Shown here piece after piece: positions 50,389 through 60,646 of a DNA stretch of 64,000 bases. The stretch is from an uncultured Shewanella sp. (GTDB lineage: Bacteria; Pseudomonadota; Gammaproteobacteria; Enterobacterales; Shewanellaceae): positions 107,233 through 171,232 of the forward strand of contig CANNEE010000012.1 of assembly GCA_947503555.1 (NCBI GenBank), given 5' to 3'. A program made the translations under genes and the position numbers. How positions within the stretch are numbered: position 1 is the stretch's first letter; every line of letters starts with the position of its first letter. The notes beneath the pieces are model-generated. The model was given only the letters and a program-made list of their open reading frames with translations. It did no database searches and was not told where the DNA came from.

Positions 50389-51285
50389 TTAATTAGAGGA
50401 CTTTTTGGCCCTAGGGTGGGCACTATCATACACCTTGGCTAAGTGTTGAAAATCTAAACTGGTATAAATTTGGGTGGTAGACAAGTTCGCGTGGCCCAAT
50501 AACTCTTGAACCGCCCGTAAGTCTTGACTCGACTCTAACATATGAGTGGCAAAAGAGTGTCTCAGCTTGTGGGGATGCACTGGCACTGAAAGGCCTTGCT
50601 CCAACCCCCACTTTTTCATTCTACCTTGAATGCTTCTATGGCTGAGTCGCTTTCCTTGTTTAGAGACAAACAAGGCATCACAGCTGCAGGCTAACAAAGC
50701 TCGCACCTTTAGCCAATCCTGCAATGCTTGAATAGCTTGACCGCCGATAGGCACAATACGCTCTTTACTGCCTTTACCTAACACTCTGACCTCTTTATCA
50801 CTGGGATTAATCGCCGCACAATCAAGAGAGGCGAGCTCAGCTAACCGCAGGCCAGATGAATAAAACAGCTCCATAATTGCCCTGTCACGCACGGCTAACG
50901 GGTCATCACTATCGATATTGAGCAGATAGTTGACCGAGTCGATATCCATATTTTTAGGCAGGGGCTTATTCTGTTTCGGTGCACTCAGGGTCTTAGCAGG
51001 ATTAACTTCTATCACCCCTTCCCTTAACAGAAACTCACCAAATTGCTTCAGCGCCGATAAACATAGAGAAAGGGATCTTGGGCTTAATCCCTTCCTGTGC
51101 AGCTGAGCCAGTACCTTCTGTAACTGTGGCCGTTTTACCTGAGACCAGCAATCCACATCGGTAATCAAATTAGCCACTCTGCTTAATTCGGCAAGATAAT
51201 TACGACAGGTATGAGCAGAGAGCTGACGCTCGCTAGTTAAGTAGCGCTCAAAGCGCGCAAGATACGGACTATCAACTAGCGTCAT
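50389..51285 (-). CDS. xerC: Tyrosine recombinase XerC
   Basis: 298 aa from ATG 51285, the same length as E. coli XerC; GAGGAAGAGG lies directly before it, so the upstream TTG at 51306 is rejected. XerC with XerD resolves chromosome dimers at dif. Catalytic residues: R in [10 protein letters not shown] in [13 protein letters not shown], HxxR in [12 protein letters not shown] in [13 protein letters not shown] with the final Tyr nucleophile ([11 protein letters not shown]). Confidence 0.97.
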   Translation of the reverse strand: MTLVDSPYLARFERYLTSERQLSAHTCRNYLAELSRVANLITDVDCWSQVKRPQLQKVLAQLHRKGLSPRSLSLCLSALKQFGEFLLREGVIEVNPAKTLSAPKQNKPLPKNMDIDSVNYLLNIDSDDPLAVRDRAIMELFYSSGLRLAELASLDCAAINPSDKEVRVLGKGSKERIVPIGGQAIQALQDWLKVRALLACSCDALFVSKQGKRLSHRSIQGRMKKWGLEQGLSVPVHPHKLRHSFATHMLESSQDLRAVQELLGHANLSTTQIYTSLDFQHLAKVYDSAHPRAKKSSN

Positions 51286-51323
51286 GGCCTCTTCCTCAAT
51301 AACCAAGTATGACAGGCTGTAAA

Positions 51324-51992
51324 CTAAAACTGCGGTAACATATGATCCAATAACTGCCGTAACTGATCGAGCAATAGATGGTCCATATCAGGATGAAAGT
51401 GTGCCGCATTTGGGCTTGCGATAGCAAAGATGACCTTGCCACATTCACTAGACAAACGGCTTAAGGCAACCGAGCCCACTTCATTGGCAAACAAACGTTG
51501 TGATTCTTTATGGGTTAAACGACCAAAATAGTAACCAGTCTCGAGACGCTCGTTCCAGACACGAGAGAGATCAACATCAATATCATGGACTGTAATCAAG
51601 CGTACATGGCTAAAGCCAAACTGGCCCTTTAGCTCTTGAGCTAAAGTTTCACGCAACTCATCTAGCGTTTTACTTTTCAGTAGTTTAAGCGACAACTCTG
51701 TATTAAACATAAAGATCTGTTCATTACGATAAGCTGTGCTCATCAGCGAGGTAATCTCTTCCTCTAACTGTTTCACCCTAGAGCGCAACTGCTCCTGACG
51801 ACGCTCGACCAAAGACACGGTTCCCTTCTCACCATGGGGAATACGCATGGCAACGAGTAGCTCAGGATAGCGCACAAAAAAGTCAGGGTTATCGAGTAGA
51901 TATTCTCGAATTATCTGCTCATCAAATGGGACATCGATAGTTAAAGGTTCGCCGAGTTCGTCTAAACTCTTTGGGCGCTTTGCTTCTGACAT
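51324..51992 (-). CDS. DUF484 family protein
   Basis: 222 aa. The N-terminal [49 protein letters not shown] pattern, then a GAF-like domain, defines DUF484 (YigA region of gammaproteobacteria). Always near xerC and dapF; function not known. 39 nt upstream of xerC on the same strand. Confidence 0.9.
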   Translation of the reverse strand: MSEAKRPKSLDELGEPLTIDVPFDEQIIREYLLDNPDFFVRYPELLVAMRIPHGEKGTVSLVERRQEQLRSRVKQLEEEITSLMSTAYRNEQIFMFNTELSLKLLKSKTLDELRETLAQELKGQFGFSHVRLITVHDIDVDLSRVWNERLETGYYFGRLTHKESQRLFANEVGSVALSRLSSECGKVIFAIASPNAAHFHPDMDHLLLDQLRQLLDHMLPQF

Positions 51993-52023
51993 AGTTATTT
52001 TCTTATTCTTGCGTTCTATTCAA

Positions 52024-52866
52024 TCATAGTTGGATCTGGCCGTCATAGACATGTTGCGCCGGCCCTGTCATCCACAAAGGTTTGCCTTCACCTTGCCATT
52101 CAATATTAAGGTAACCTCCGGGCAACTCCACTTTGACACGTTTACCGAGTTTTCCTTGAAGATGCCCGACTACCATGGCAGCGCAAGCGCCGCTGCCACA
52201 GGCTAGCGTTTCCGCTGCACCACGCTCATATACCCGCAGTTTGACATAGTGAGGATCAATAACCTCCATGAAGCCCACATTTACCCCTTGAGGAAAGCGT
52301 TCATGTCGAGTAATTAGCCGCCCAATAGTATCAACATCGGTATTGGCTACATCATCAACTTGAATCACACAGTGCGGGTTACCCATGGATACGGCGCCAC
52401 ACAGATAAGTCTGCATCACGTCTTGTTCCATCAACACAGGTAACAGATAGGTTTTCTCCGCTTTCTTAGCTTTAAAGGGGATCTGATTAGGCTCAAGAAC
52501 AGGGACGCCCATATTCACGGTCACATTACCATCACGCTCCAAACGCAGTGTCATCTTGCCTTTAGAGGTGCTGACTTTAATCTTTTGCTTGTTAACTAGA
52601 CCTTTGTTTTTCACAAAGCGCGCAAAACAGCGAGCACCGTTACCACACTGCTCAACTTCACTGCCATCGGCATTAAAAATACGGTAATGAAAATCCAATT
52701 CAGGATCATAGGGAGGCTCGACAAGCAGAAGCTGATCGAAGCCTATACCAAAATTGCGATCCGCTAACTTGCGGATCTGCTCTGGAGAGAAGAACACATT
52801 TTGTGTCACTCCATCGACCATCATAAAGTCGTTACCTAATCCGTGCATCTTAGTGAATTGGATCAA
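52024..52866 (-). CDS. dapF: Diaminopimelate epimerase
   Basis: 280 aa. Converts LL- to meso-diaminopimelate for lysine and peptidoglycan. The two catalytic cysteines are in [11 protein letters not shown] and [12 protein letters not shown]. The family N-terminus [14 protein letters not shown] begins at a TTG codon with AAAAGG eight nt upstream; the next ATG would remove the conserved start. So TTG is the likely initiation codon. Confidence 0.96.
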   Translation of the reverse strand: MIQFTKMHGLGNDFMMVDGVTQNVFFSPEQIRKLADRNFGIGFDQLLLVEPPYDPELDFHYRIFNADGSEVEQCGNGARCFARFVKNKGLVNKQKIKVSTSKGKMTLRLERDGNVTVNMGVPVLEPNQIPFKAKKAEKTYLLPVLMEQDVMQTYLCGAVSMGNPHCVIQVDDVANTDVDTIGRLITRHERFPQGVNVGFMEVIDPHYVKLRVYERGAAETLACGSGACAAMVVGHLQGKLGKRVKVELPGGYLNIEWQGEGKPLWMTGPAQHVYDGQIQL

Positions 52867-52928
52867 CTCAGGTACCTTTTCATATTCATTAAGCCCAAGG
52901 GGCTAGACTGCTGATAACTTACTTTTAT

Positions 52929-54176
52929 TTACGGCAATAACTGCTCACCTTGCCATAATTGCGACAGCTTTTCACGCTCTCTGACAAGATGATGCAACTC
53001 ACCATCAACCATCACCTCAGCAGGACGAGGGCGTGAATTATAATTTGATGCCATCACAAAGCCATAGGCACCACTGGAGCGTACTGCCAATAAATCATTG
53101 GCTTTAATGGCAAGCTGGCGTGATTTACCGAGAAAGTCCCCGGTCTCACAGACAGGGCCAACCACATCGTATACTTGAGCTTGAACATCACTTTGAGTAT
53201 TGACCGGAATGATATTTTGCCATGCACTGTATAACGATGGGCGAATAAGATCGTTCATGGCGCCATCGACAATAGCAAAGTGTTTATCACCATTTTGCTT
53301 AGTGGATAATACTTGAGTGACAAAAATGCCCGCATTCGCCGCGATAGCACGGCCAGGCTCAAAAATCAGCTTAAGCTCACGGCCAGAAAGTTTGTCCATC
53401 AAGGCTTCAGCATAGGCGTCTGGATGAGGCGGGGTTTCATCATCATAGGTCACACCTAGGCCGCCACCCACATCGAGATGTTTAATCTCAATACCTTGTT
53501 GCTGCAATCTATCAATCAGGGCTAACATTCTGTCCATGGCATCAAGAAATGGCTGCATCTCGGTTAGCTGAGAACCGATATGACAGTCCACACCTTTCAC
53601 CTCAAGGTTATCTAGGCTTGCGGCACGAGCAAACACAAGTTCAGCTTCTTCCATAGGAATACCAAACTTATTCTCTTTTAATCCAGTAGAGATATAGGGG
53701 TGAGTACCTGCATCCACATCGGGATTGACTCGAATCGATACCGGAGCCTTTTGCTGCTTCTCACCCGCAACCTGATTGAGTAGCTCTAGCTCGGCTGCCG
53801 ACTCCACATTAAAGCAGTAGATCCCAGCATCGAGTGCCATCGCCATCTCTTGGGCAGTTTTACCTACACCGGAGAACACCACCTTAGCAGGATCCCCTCC
53901 AGCTTGAATAACTCGTGCTAACTCACCACCAGAAACGATATCAAAACCACTGCCTAATCTCGCCAATACATTAAGTACAGCAAGATTGGAGTTAGCCTTA
54001 ACGGCATAGCAAATCAGGTGGGGATGTTTGGCTACTGCGGTATCAAACGCATGCCAATGTCGCTCTAAGGTCGCCCGAGAATACACATAAAGTGGCGTGC
54101 CATATTGAGCCGCCAACTGTTGAACTGAACAAGCTTCTGCATGTAATGTGTCATCTTCATAAAGAAAGTAATCCAA
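52929..54176 (-). CDS. lysA: Diaminopimelate decarboxylase
   Basis: 415 aa PLP enzyme, final step to L-lysine. The PLP lysine lies in CYAVKANSN, with VDCHIGSQL, the LDVGGGLGVTYD glycine loop, FEPGRAI and GPVCETGDFLG. The start is a TTG at 54176 with AAGGAG seven nt upstream. 62 nt before dapF, after which DUF484, xerC and yigB follow. Confidence 0.96.
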   Translation of the reverse strand: MDYFLYEDDTLHAEACSVQQLAAQYGTPLYVYSRATLERHWHAFDTAVAKHPHLICYAVKANSNLAVLNVLARLGSGFDIVSGGELARVIQAGGDPAKVVFSGVGKTAQEMAMALDAGIYCFNVESAAELELLNQVAGEKQQKAPVSIRVNPDVDAGTHPYISTGLKENKFGIPMEEAELVFARAASLDNLEVKGVDCHIGSQLTEMQPFLDAMDRMLALIDRLQQQGIEIKHLDVGGGLGVTYDDETPPHPDAYAEALMDKLSGRELKLIFEPGRAIAANAGIFVTQVLSTKQNGDKHFAIVDGAMNDLIRPSLYSAWQNIIPVNTQSDVQAQVYDVVGPVCETGDFLGKSRQLAIKANDLLAVRSSGAYGFVMASNYNSRPRPAEVMVDGELHHLVREREKLSQLWQGEQLLP

Positions 54177-54199
54177 GTGCGGGCTCCTTATTGCTTAGG

Positions 54200-54373
54200 T
54201 TATTGTGTTTTTTCAGAGCCTTGCTTTTTATCAGCTGGTGATGGTTCAGCACTTTGCTGACTCTGGTTATCTTGTTTCGCAGGCGCTTTATACAAGGGGC
54301 CTTTTTGACCGCAGGCCGTAATCACTAGGCTAGCAACTAATAAAGGTAAAAACAGTCTCAAATTTCTCAACAT
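54200..54373 (-). CDS. lptM: LPS translocon maturation lipoprotein LptM (YifL)
   Basis: 57 aa, read by hand since it is short. Starts MLRNLRLFLPLLVASLVITAC, a lipoprotein signal with the lipobox ITAC (Cys21), followed by the LptM hallmark GQKGPLY and a polar Gln/Ser/Lys-rich tail. LptM helps assemble the LptDE translocon in the outer membrane. It lies 23 nt upstream of lysA, the same position as yifL in E. coli. Confidence 0.88.
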   Translation of the reverse strand: MLRNLRLFLPLLVASLVITACGQKGPLYKAPAKQDNQSQQSAEPSPADKKQGSEKTQ

Positions 54374-54568
54374 CTTTTATTATCCAATCCAAGCTTGGCT
54401 AAAACATTTGCCTATTAATTCTCAAGCATACCTATAAGCGTAGGAGAATTCGATGCTTAATCACTCTCTATTGGCGATAATTCCAGCTGCGCGAGCGAAT
54501 TTTTACACCAAGCCTGCCAGAGTAAGATATACTCTTGCCAATTCAATCAGAGCAAAGGATAGAGATAC

Positions 54569-54901
54569 ATGGCAATGACAGATTCTGAATTTCATCAACT
54601 TGCCGATGAAATGTTCCTCAAAATTGAAAATGCCATCGAAACCGCCATTGATGAGCAAGATGCCGATGTGGATATCGATGCTAGCGGTAACGTGCTGCAA
54701 TTAGAATTTGAAAACGGCACTCAACTTGTCATCAATAAGCAAGAACCTATGCATGAGATATGGGTTGCTAGTCGTGCTGGCGGTTACCACTTTGCCTACA
54801 AAGATGGCGTTTGGGTCGATGACAGACACGGCAATATCTTTATGCCTTTTGTACTGGACACCATAGATAAGCAAGGCGGCATCAAGTTAGAAATCAGCTA
54901 A
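54569..54901 (+). CDS. cyaY: Iron-sulfur assembly protein CyaY (bacterial frataxin)
   Basis: 110 aa. Acidic N-terminal helix ([19 protein letters not shown]) and central sheet, with [36 protein letters not shown], the classic frataxin signature. Regulates or supplies iron to cluster assembly. Divergent from lptM and convergent with cyaA; a bidirectional terminator separates it from cyaA. Confidence 0.95.
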   Translation: MAMTDSEFHQLADEMFLKIENAIETAIDEQDADVDIDASGNVLQLEFENGTQLVINKQEPMHEIWVASRAGGYHFAYKDGVWVDDRHGNIFMPFVLDTIDKQGGIKLEIS

Positions 54902-54925
54902 CAATAGCACCTAAATTTAGACAAC

Positions 54926-54954
54926 AAAAAAGAGGCGATTTAAGCCTCTTTTTT
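54926..54954. terminator. Bidirectional terminator between cyaY and cyaA
   Basis: A6 and GAGGC (to 54936), 7-nt loop, GCCTC with T6 (54944-54954): an 11-bp stem with symmetric tracts. Confidence 0.88.
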
Positions 54955-54968
54955 AATAATTGAAATGA

Positions 54969-57383
54969 CTAAAAATCGGTTTCCAGCTCATCTAGCGTTA
55001 TGCCAAATGGCAAGACTCTAAGCTGACCATCGACCCGCAGCAATTTAAAAAATTGCGGCAGATTAAACTTGCCATTCATCTTCTCTGGCGCATCAAAGGC
55101 ATAATGATGACTCACTTGAGTCACTATCGCCTCAACACTCGTGTCCTGCTCTACATAATGGCTCAGTTTATTCTTCTCATTAAGAATAAACACATCCATT
55201 TCCCCCTCTCTTTGGCGCAGAAAATACTGCACAGCACCATCGGCGGCAAAGTCTTGAATAATATCTGGCACTTTAACCAAAGGATCATTTTCCAGCTCAG
55301 GCCTAGGTAATACTTGTGGGCAATCCTCGTCTACCACTTCCTTAATCTGGCTCAGATCTTCATAGCCCATACCTAAATTATTTAAGAACAAACCATAACG
55401 ACGACTACCTATCTGAATCGGCTGCACTAAGGTGCTCGCAGGATCTGTCTTCTGACAGAGGTTTGCTATCTGTTTCAAAACCCCTTTAACTGCCACTTTC
55501 AACTGATGCTTTAACTTTGCCGAACCACTGATGACTTCAATAGGAACACTTGACTTAGGTGAACGACGCAAGCCAGGGGTAGCATATACCGCAGCATCGA
55601 GCAGTGCATTAGGGCCAGAGAAATGATGGCTGTGCCACTCGCCCCAACTGTTAAGACCAATCACATCGACACTACCCAGAATATTTTGTTGTGCTTTACC
55701 TAAGGCAAACACATTGGCATTCATGTAATCGACCATGATCTCTTGACCTTGCCAATGAATGCTAGGGTCATTTTCCAAGTTCACTAACACGATTAGCTTT
55801 TGAAAATACCAAGGCTGGCACAGCGCTCTTTTTGAAACCTTAGTCTTGGTGCCATCAATATAACCAAGCAGACAAATAGCGGCCTCACCTAAACGCTTAG
55901 ATTTAATCTTGTCTTGATGATATTCATGCCACTGAGTCTCCTCATTGGCAATGCCATTCAAGCAGGCCCACATCAGCAGTGCGACAGGAGTTAATGCCTC
56001 ATAGATAGCTGACTCACCCATGAAATACTGACGTTTTGGCGGCTGACGATAGAGATAATATTTCTGTTTCGACTCACTATAAACGATCGTCAGGTGCTGC
56101 TCGCTGATAGAGCGACTCCATAGACGATTTAGCTGCTGAATCTGATTTTTATCTTCACTAAAATAGGTGTGCAACTTGCGGGTCAACAAGCCCATCTCAT
56201 CGGCTCTCAAGCCTTCTCTTAAGCCTTGCTGAGATGCGAAATGTAATAAGGTCTGATAGCTAGTCAACATCAACTCATTAAGCTGACCATTGAACCATTG
56301 CAGATTACCACTGTGCCAATTTTCACAGTCATCCAGGGTAGTAAGTAGGCTCTCAGGCCATTCCCATGACTCAACTAACGATTTCATCTTAGCATAGCGC
56401 CAATCATGGGCCTTTAACGTGTGAGTGAGCTTAATGCCACACTTTAAGTAAAAGCAGCGACGTACAATCTCCAAACGGCGCAAATCGTTTTGCTCTAAAA
56501 GATAGGATTCTATGGTTTGATAAAGTAAAAAATAGGGGTCATTGCCCGCAGAGAAATCTCCCGCTAGGGTTTGATTCCACACCTTTTCACACACTAGTCG
56601 ACTGTTTGGATAATCATGGGCGTAGGCTTCAAGTAGCAATACTTTAAGCAAAGCCTTATGGGGGGTTTCTAATCCTTTATAAAGCTGCCATAGCGTGGCA
56701 CCAAAGTACTCGCTTGCGGGCAGTTGGCTCACTTCCCCCAAGCTTAAAAATGGACACTTACGCTTAACATCGGGCCACCAAGCCAAGGTTTTACCCGCTA
56801 GTCGAATATGGGTGCGATAGAACTCTTCCAGCAATAACCAATGCTGAGCACTACCACTATGCTCATGGGCCATCGACATCTTGCCTTCACACCTATGGGG
56901 ATGACCATCGATAAATTGCAATGGATGGATTAAATAGAAGTTCACTTCAAGGTCAAACTCAGCAAACCACTGAGTTAATCTGTTGGCTTTATTTTGTAAC
57001 AGGTCGACATCGTCGCAACATAAACTGGTATCGTGAACTATCCAAACATCAATATCACTGTCGCTACTCTGCCCAAAGGTACCCGCACTTCCCATGGCAT
57101 AGATACCATCAAAGGAGTATGTCTCTGACGGCGTTACTAGACCTAAAGGTAAATCAAGCTTTTCGCAGGCTAGGCGAATATCATCTGATAGCTCAAAGTT
57201 ACGAATACCACGAGCGGTATCGGGACCGTTATAACCGGGAAAATCCTTATGATGGATATGAAATAGAAAGGCTATAAGACTAAATAGATCCCTATGCAGG
57301 GAAGGAAGGATAGCTTTCACCCTAGCCGTTCTGACTAAATTTAAGCGCTGTGACACTTGAATAAACTTGCAGGGCTCTATCAT
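54969..57383 (-). CDS. cyaA: Class I adenylate cyclase
   Basis: 804 aa from ATG 57383 (a TTG three codons earlier is possible; the GGAG upstream lies 11 and 2 nt away respectively). Catalytic nucleotidyl-transferase motif GSAGTFGQSSDSDIDVWIVHD near residue 110, followed by the long class I C-terminal regulatory half. Makes cAMP for CRP, a central regulator of anaerobic respiration in Shewanella. Faces hemC across a 216-nt region holding a CRP site. Confidence 0.95.
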   Translation of the reverse strand: MIEPCKFIQVSQRLNLVRTARVKAILPSLHRDLFSLIAFLFHIHHKDFPGYNGPDTARGIRNFELSDDIRLACEKLDLPLGLVTPSETYSFDGIYAMGSAGTFGQSSDSDIDVWIVHDTSLCCDDVDLLQNKANRLTQWFAEFDLEVNFYLIHPLQFIDGHPHRCEGKMSMAHEHSGSAQHWLLLEEFYRTHIRLAGKTLAWWPDVKRKCPFLSLGEVSQLPASEYFGATLWQLYKGLETPHKALLKVLLLEAYAHDYPNSRLVCEKVWNQTLAGDFSAGNDPYFLLYQTIESYLLEQNDLRRLEIVRRCFYLKCGIKLTHTLKAHDWRYAKMKSLVESWEWPESLLTTLDDCENWHSGNLQWFNGQLNELMLTSYQTLLHFASQQGLREGLRADEMGLLTRKLHTYFSEDKNQIQQLNRLWSRSISEQHLTIVYSESKQKYYLYRQPPKRQYFMGESAIYEALTPVALLMWACLNGIANEETQWHEYHQDKIKSKRLGEAAICLLGYIDGTKTKVSKRALCQPWYFQKLIVLVNLENDPSIHWQGQEIMVDYMNANVFALGKAQQNILGSVDVIGLNSWGEWHSHHFSGPNALLDAAVYATPGLRRSPKSSVPIEVISGSAKLKHQLKVAVKGVLKQIANLCQKTDPASTLVQPIQIGSRRYGLFLNNLGMGYEDLSQIKEVVDEDCPQVLPRPELENDPLVKVPDIIQDFAADGAVQYFLRQREGEMDVFILNEKNKLSHYVEQDTSVEAIVTQVSHHYAFDAPEKMNGKFNLPQFFKLLRVDGQLRVLPFGITLDELETDF

Positions 57384-57466
57384 TAAGGCCAAGGCTCCGA
57401 GTGAAGTAAATAGTCTTGAGCTAACTCTTTCGACTTACCTCTTCTATTCTAGCGAAGCTTTTAATG

Positions 57467-57482
57467 AGATCAAGATCACATT
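57467..57482. promoter_or_regulatory. CRP-binding site between cyaA and hemC
   Basis: TGAGA, six bases, TCACA: nine of ten consensus positions of TGTGA-N6-TCACA. About 84 nt upstream of the cyaA start, the position where CRP represses cyaA in E. coli. Confidence 0.6.
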
Positions 57483-57599
57483 TTAAAAGAATATTCCCCC
57501 GTATCCAGTTCAAAGAAAATAAATGCCATTCTTACATCTCATGTTTGGCAATGTTAGCATTGATGAAAATAACCTATGGTCTCAGATGGATTATCGAGC

Positions 57600-58529
57600 A
57601 TGCCTCAAAATACACTTCGTATCGCTACACGTAAAAGCCCACTTGCCATGTGGCAAGCAGAATTTGTAAAAGCAGAATTAGAACGTATTCACCCAGATCT
57701 CACTGTAGAGTTACTACCTATGAGCACTAAAGGTGATGTGATATTAGATACGCCTTTAGCTAAAGTTGGTGGTAAAGGCTTGTTCGTAAAAGAACTTGAA
57801 GTCGCCATGCTTGAAGATAGAGCCGATATAGCCGTGCATTCAATGAAGGATGTGCCGGTCGATTTTCCTGAAGGCCTTGGACTAGAAGTGATTTGTGAGC
57901 GTGAAGACCCACGTGATGCTTTTGTCTCTAACACTTACAAATCAATCGATGAGTTACCACAAGGTGCAGTAGTGGGCACATCTAGCCTACGTCGCCAGTG
58001 CCAAATTCGTGCTATGCGTCCAGATCTTGTGATTAAAGATCTCCGCGGTAACGTTGGTACTCGTCTAGGTAAGCTTGATGCTGGAAACTATGACGCCATT
58101 ATTCTTGCCGCTGCTGGCCTTATTCGTTTAAAGCTTGAAGAAAGAATCGCTAGCTTTATCTCTGCTGAGGAGTCACTTCCAGCCAACGGTCAAGGTGCAG
58201 TAGGTATTGAGTGTCGTACTAATGATGAAAGAGTGAAAGCCCTATTGGCACCACTTGAACACTTAGAGACTCGCTACCGCGTACTTGCTGAGCGCGCCAT
58301 GAATACTCGCCTAGAAGGCGGCTGTCAGGTACCGATTGGTGCTTATGCTGAAATCGACGGTGACGAGCTCACCCTAAAAGGCCTAGTTGGCAATCCTGAT
58401 GGTAAGCAAGTTATCACGGCACAAATTTCTGGACCTAAAACCCAAGCGATTGAACTGGGTCAGAAGCTTGCCGATGAGTTACTTGGCAAAGGCGCTAAGC
58501 AAATTCTTGATGCTGTCTACAACAGCTAA
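57600..58529 (+). CDS. hemC: Porphobilinogen deaminase (hydroxymethylbilane synthase)
   Basis: 309 aa from ATG 57600 ([19 protein letters not shown]), which aligns with the family start; an ATG at 57576 would add eight residues. Polymerises four porphobilinogens. Dipyrromethane-cofactor Cys is in [14 protein letters not shown]; catalytic Asp region is VHSMKDVPV; binding arginines are in SSLRRQCQ and LRGNVGTRL. First gene of hemCDXY. Confidence 0.96.
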   Translation: MPQNTLRIATRKSPLAMWQAEFVKAELERIHPDLTVELLPMSTKGDVILDTPLAKVGGKGLFVKELEVAMLEDRADIAVHSMKDVPVDFPEGLGLEVICEREDPRDAFVSNTYKSIDELPQGAVVGTSSLRRQCQIRAMRPDLVIKDLRGNVGTRLGKLDAGNYDAIILAAAGLIRLKLEERIASFISAEESLPANGQGAVGIECRTNDERVKALLAPLEHLETRYRVLAERAMNTRLEGGCQVPIGAYAEIDGDELTLKGLVGNPDGKQVITAQISGPKTQAIELGQKLADELLGKGAKQILDAVYNS

Positions 58530-58538
58530 TATCGCACT

Positions 58539-59264
58539 ATGACTGTCTTGCTCACACGTCCAGAAGGACGTAATCAAGCAATGATAGATCTACTCACAAG
58601 CAGTGGAGTGCCCTATATGGTCACTCCATTGCTTGCTATAGAAGCAAGCCACAAACCTCTTAGAACCCTTGAGTGTGATATCGTCATTTTTATCAGCACT
58701 AACGCTGTACATTACGCCCAAGATTTCCTCGATAGGCTCCAGCACTCCAACATTCAATGTTATGCCGTCGGGCAAGCCACCTATGAAGCATTAATAGAGA
58801 AAGGCATAGCGACTCAACAAGCACCATTAGATAATCAGAAAACAGAAGGCTTATTGTCACTTCCAGAGCTGCAATCGATTGCAGGACAACGAATCCTTAT
58901 CGTCAGAGGTGTTGGCGGAAGGGAAACCCTTGCCGAACAGCTTTCAGCACGAGGCGCTAACGTTGAATATTGGGAGGTGTACCAAAGAGTCTGCCCTCAA
59001 CTGAATATGCAAGCTATTACAGACAGTTGGCAGCATAATAAAGTCGACACCATAGTCGTAACCAGTGGTGCCATCTTAAAAAATCTTATGGCATTGACAC
59101 CAAAAGAGTTATTTCCATGGCTGCTCGCTTGTCATATCATAGTCCCGAGTAGCAGGGTAGCCACTCAAGCTCAGCAAGCTGGGTTTAGCAAAGTAACCAA
59201 TGCAAATGCAGCCGATAGCCAAAGCATGTTTAACGCTTTAGACTTAAATCACATCGAGCACTAA
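58539..59264 (+). CDS. hemD: Uroporphyrinogen-III synthase
   Basis: 241 aa. Cyclises and inverts ring D of hydroxymethylbilane. The family is poorly conserved; visible marks are LLTRPEGRN at the start, FISTNAVHYAQ, YAVGQATYEAL, LIVRGVGGRETLAEQLSARGANVEYWEVYQR and the late VVTSGAIL. Nine nt after hemC, which supports the call. Confidence 0.93.
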   Translation: MTVLLTRPEGRNQAMIDLLTSSGVPYMVTPLLAIEASHKPLRTLECDIVIFISTNAVHYAQDFLDRLQHSNIQCYAVGQATYEALIEKGIATQQAPLDNQKTEGLLSLPELQSIAGQRILIVRGVGGRETLAEQLSARGANVEYWEVYQRVCPQLNMQAITDSWQHNKVDTIVVTSGAILKNLMALTPKELFPWLLACHIIVPSSRVATQAQQAGFSKVTNANAADSQSMFNALDLNHIEH

Positions 59265-59452
59265 GTAAACAAACTCAGGATTCAATTTTTGCTAAAAAAG
59301 CGATATTTATTGCGATTATGCAAAGCCAAAGGATTGAACTCTTGATAGGCTAATGCAAACTATCCCATGCTATCCTTAAGCCACTTAAGTCGATTCCTAT
59401 CCATAGGCTTGATTTATATTTAGGCAAATATTGTATTTTCAAGGACTGTTAA

Positions 59453-60646
59453 ATGGACAAAAAAGAGCAACAAGAGACTCAGGTAGAGAATGCACAATCT
59501 CCTGTCGAACCTCAGACTCCAACTCAAGATGCGGACACAAATGGCATCGATACCAAGAGTCCTAAAGAAGATAAGCCAGTAAACGACAACCCGAGTCTAA
59601 CTCAAGCTCCCATCGCTTCTGTTACAACCACAAAAACAGCGAGTTCTTGGCGTGTTCGTCTTAGCATTCTCGTTTCTCTTGCAATAGCTGGCGTGTCACT
59701 CGGTGCAGCTTACTATCTTTACCAAAGGGTTAATGAACAACAAAGCCAAACCTTGGCCTTGAAAAATCAATTCAATCAAGCACTGGTACGCCCCAAACAG
59801 CAGATTCTAGAGCTAGAAAAAAGCCAACTCAAAACCTCCGCTCTGAAGCAAGAAGTGAAACAGCTTACAAAAGAGCAAGCCTTGCTTAATGACAGAGTCA
59901 AAGTGCTCGCCCAGCGCAACCCCAATCACTGGATGGCAGCCGAAGCTGACTATTTAGTGCAAATGGCAGGACGCAAACTTTGGCTAGAGAAAGATCCTCA
60001 AACCGCTGCAAGCCTGCTTCAAGCTGCCGATGAGCGTATCGCAGCAATGAAAGATCCAGCGTTAATTCAACTACGTAAAGATTTGGCCAAAGATATTGCT
60101 GCGGTCAAAGCGATTAAAGGCACTGATATCGCAGGCACGGTTTTCACACTAGATGAAATCATCGCGAGCCTAAATACTCTGCCAGTCAACAGAAATGACA
60201 CCTTACCCGAGCCAATAGTTGAAGATGATAAGCTTAGTGACTCAATAGACGATTGGCGCAGTAATCTCGCCAAGTCTTGGAAATCTGTGATGGAAGAATT
60301 CATCGTTATTCGCCATAGAACCACAGATCTTGCTCCCCTATTAGAACCAGATCAACAATGGTATTTACTCGAAAATATTCGTAATAAGCTGCTTCAATCT
60401 CAGTTAGCTCTGTATCGCTTCGATGAGGTGAATTACCGTCAGTCCATCTTAGTTGCCCGCAATTGGATCCAGCAGTACTTCGATCTCAACAGCGAACTCA
60501 CGCAAGATACCCTTAAAGCACTAGATGCCCTAGCGACTCTGAAAGTCACTAAAGTCACATTAAGCAAATTCAGCTCGACTGCTAAGCTCAAACAACTCAC
60601 AACCTATGGTGAGTTACTCGAGCAAGATGAAGGGAGCACATTATGA
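59453..60646 (+). CDS. hemX: HemX family inner-membrane protein
   Basis: 397 aa. Acidic, Gln/Pro-rich cytoplasmic tail (1-62), one membrane helix (about 69-90), long coiled-coil-rich periplasmic part with LEKSQLKTSALKQEVKQLTKEQALLNDRV and the conserved WMAAEADYLVQMAGRKLWLEKDPQTAASLL. HemX of gammaproteobacteria is related in name to SAM-dependent methyltransferases but here lacks that domain; its role in haem or envelope biology is unsettled. A 188-nt gap precedes it; the stop overlaps hemY (ATGA). Confidence 0.9.
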   Translation: MDKKEQQETQVENAQSPVEPQTPTQDADTNGIDTKSPKEDKPVNDNPSLTQAPIASVTTTKTASSWRVRLSILVSLAIAGVSLGAAYYLYQRVNEQQSQTLALKNQFNQALVRPKQQILELEKSQLKTSALKQEVKQLTKEQALLNDRVKVLAQRNPNHWMAAEADYLVQMAGRKLWLEKDPQTAASLLQAADERIAAMKDPALIQLRKDLAKDIAAVKAIKGTDIAGTVFTLDEIIASLNTLPVNRNDTLPEPIVEDDKLSDSIDDWRSNLAKSWKSVMEEFIVIRHRTTDLAPLLEPDQQWYLLENIRNKLLQSQLALYRFDEVNYRQSILVARNWIQQYFDLNSELTQDTLKALDALATLKVTKVTLSKFSSTAKLKQLTTYGELLEQDEGSTL

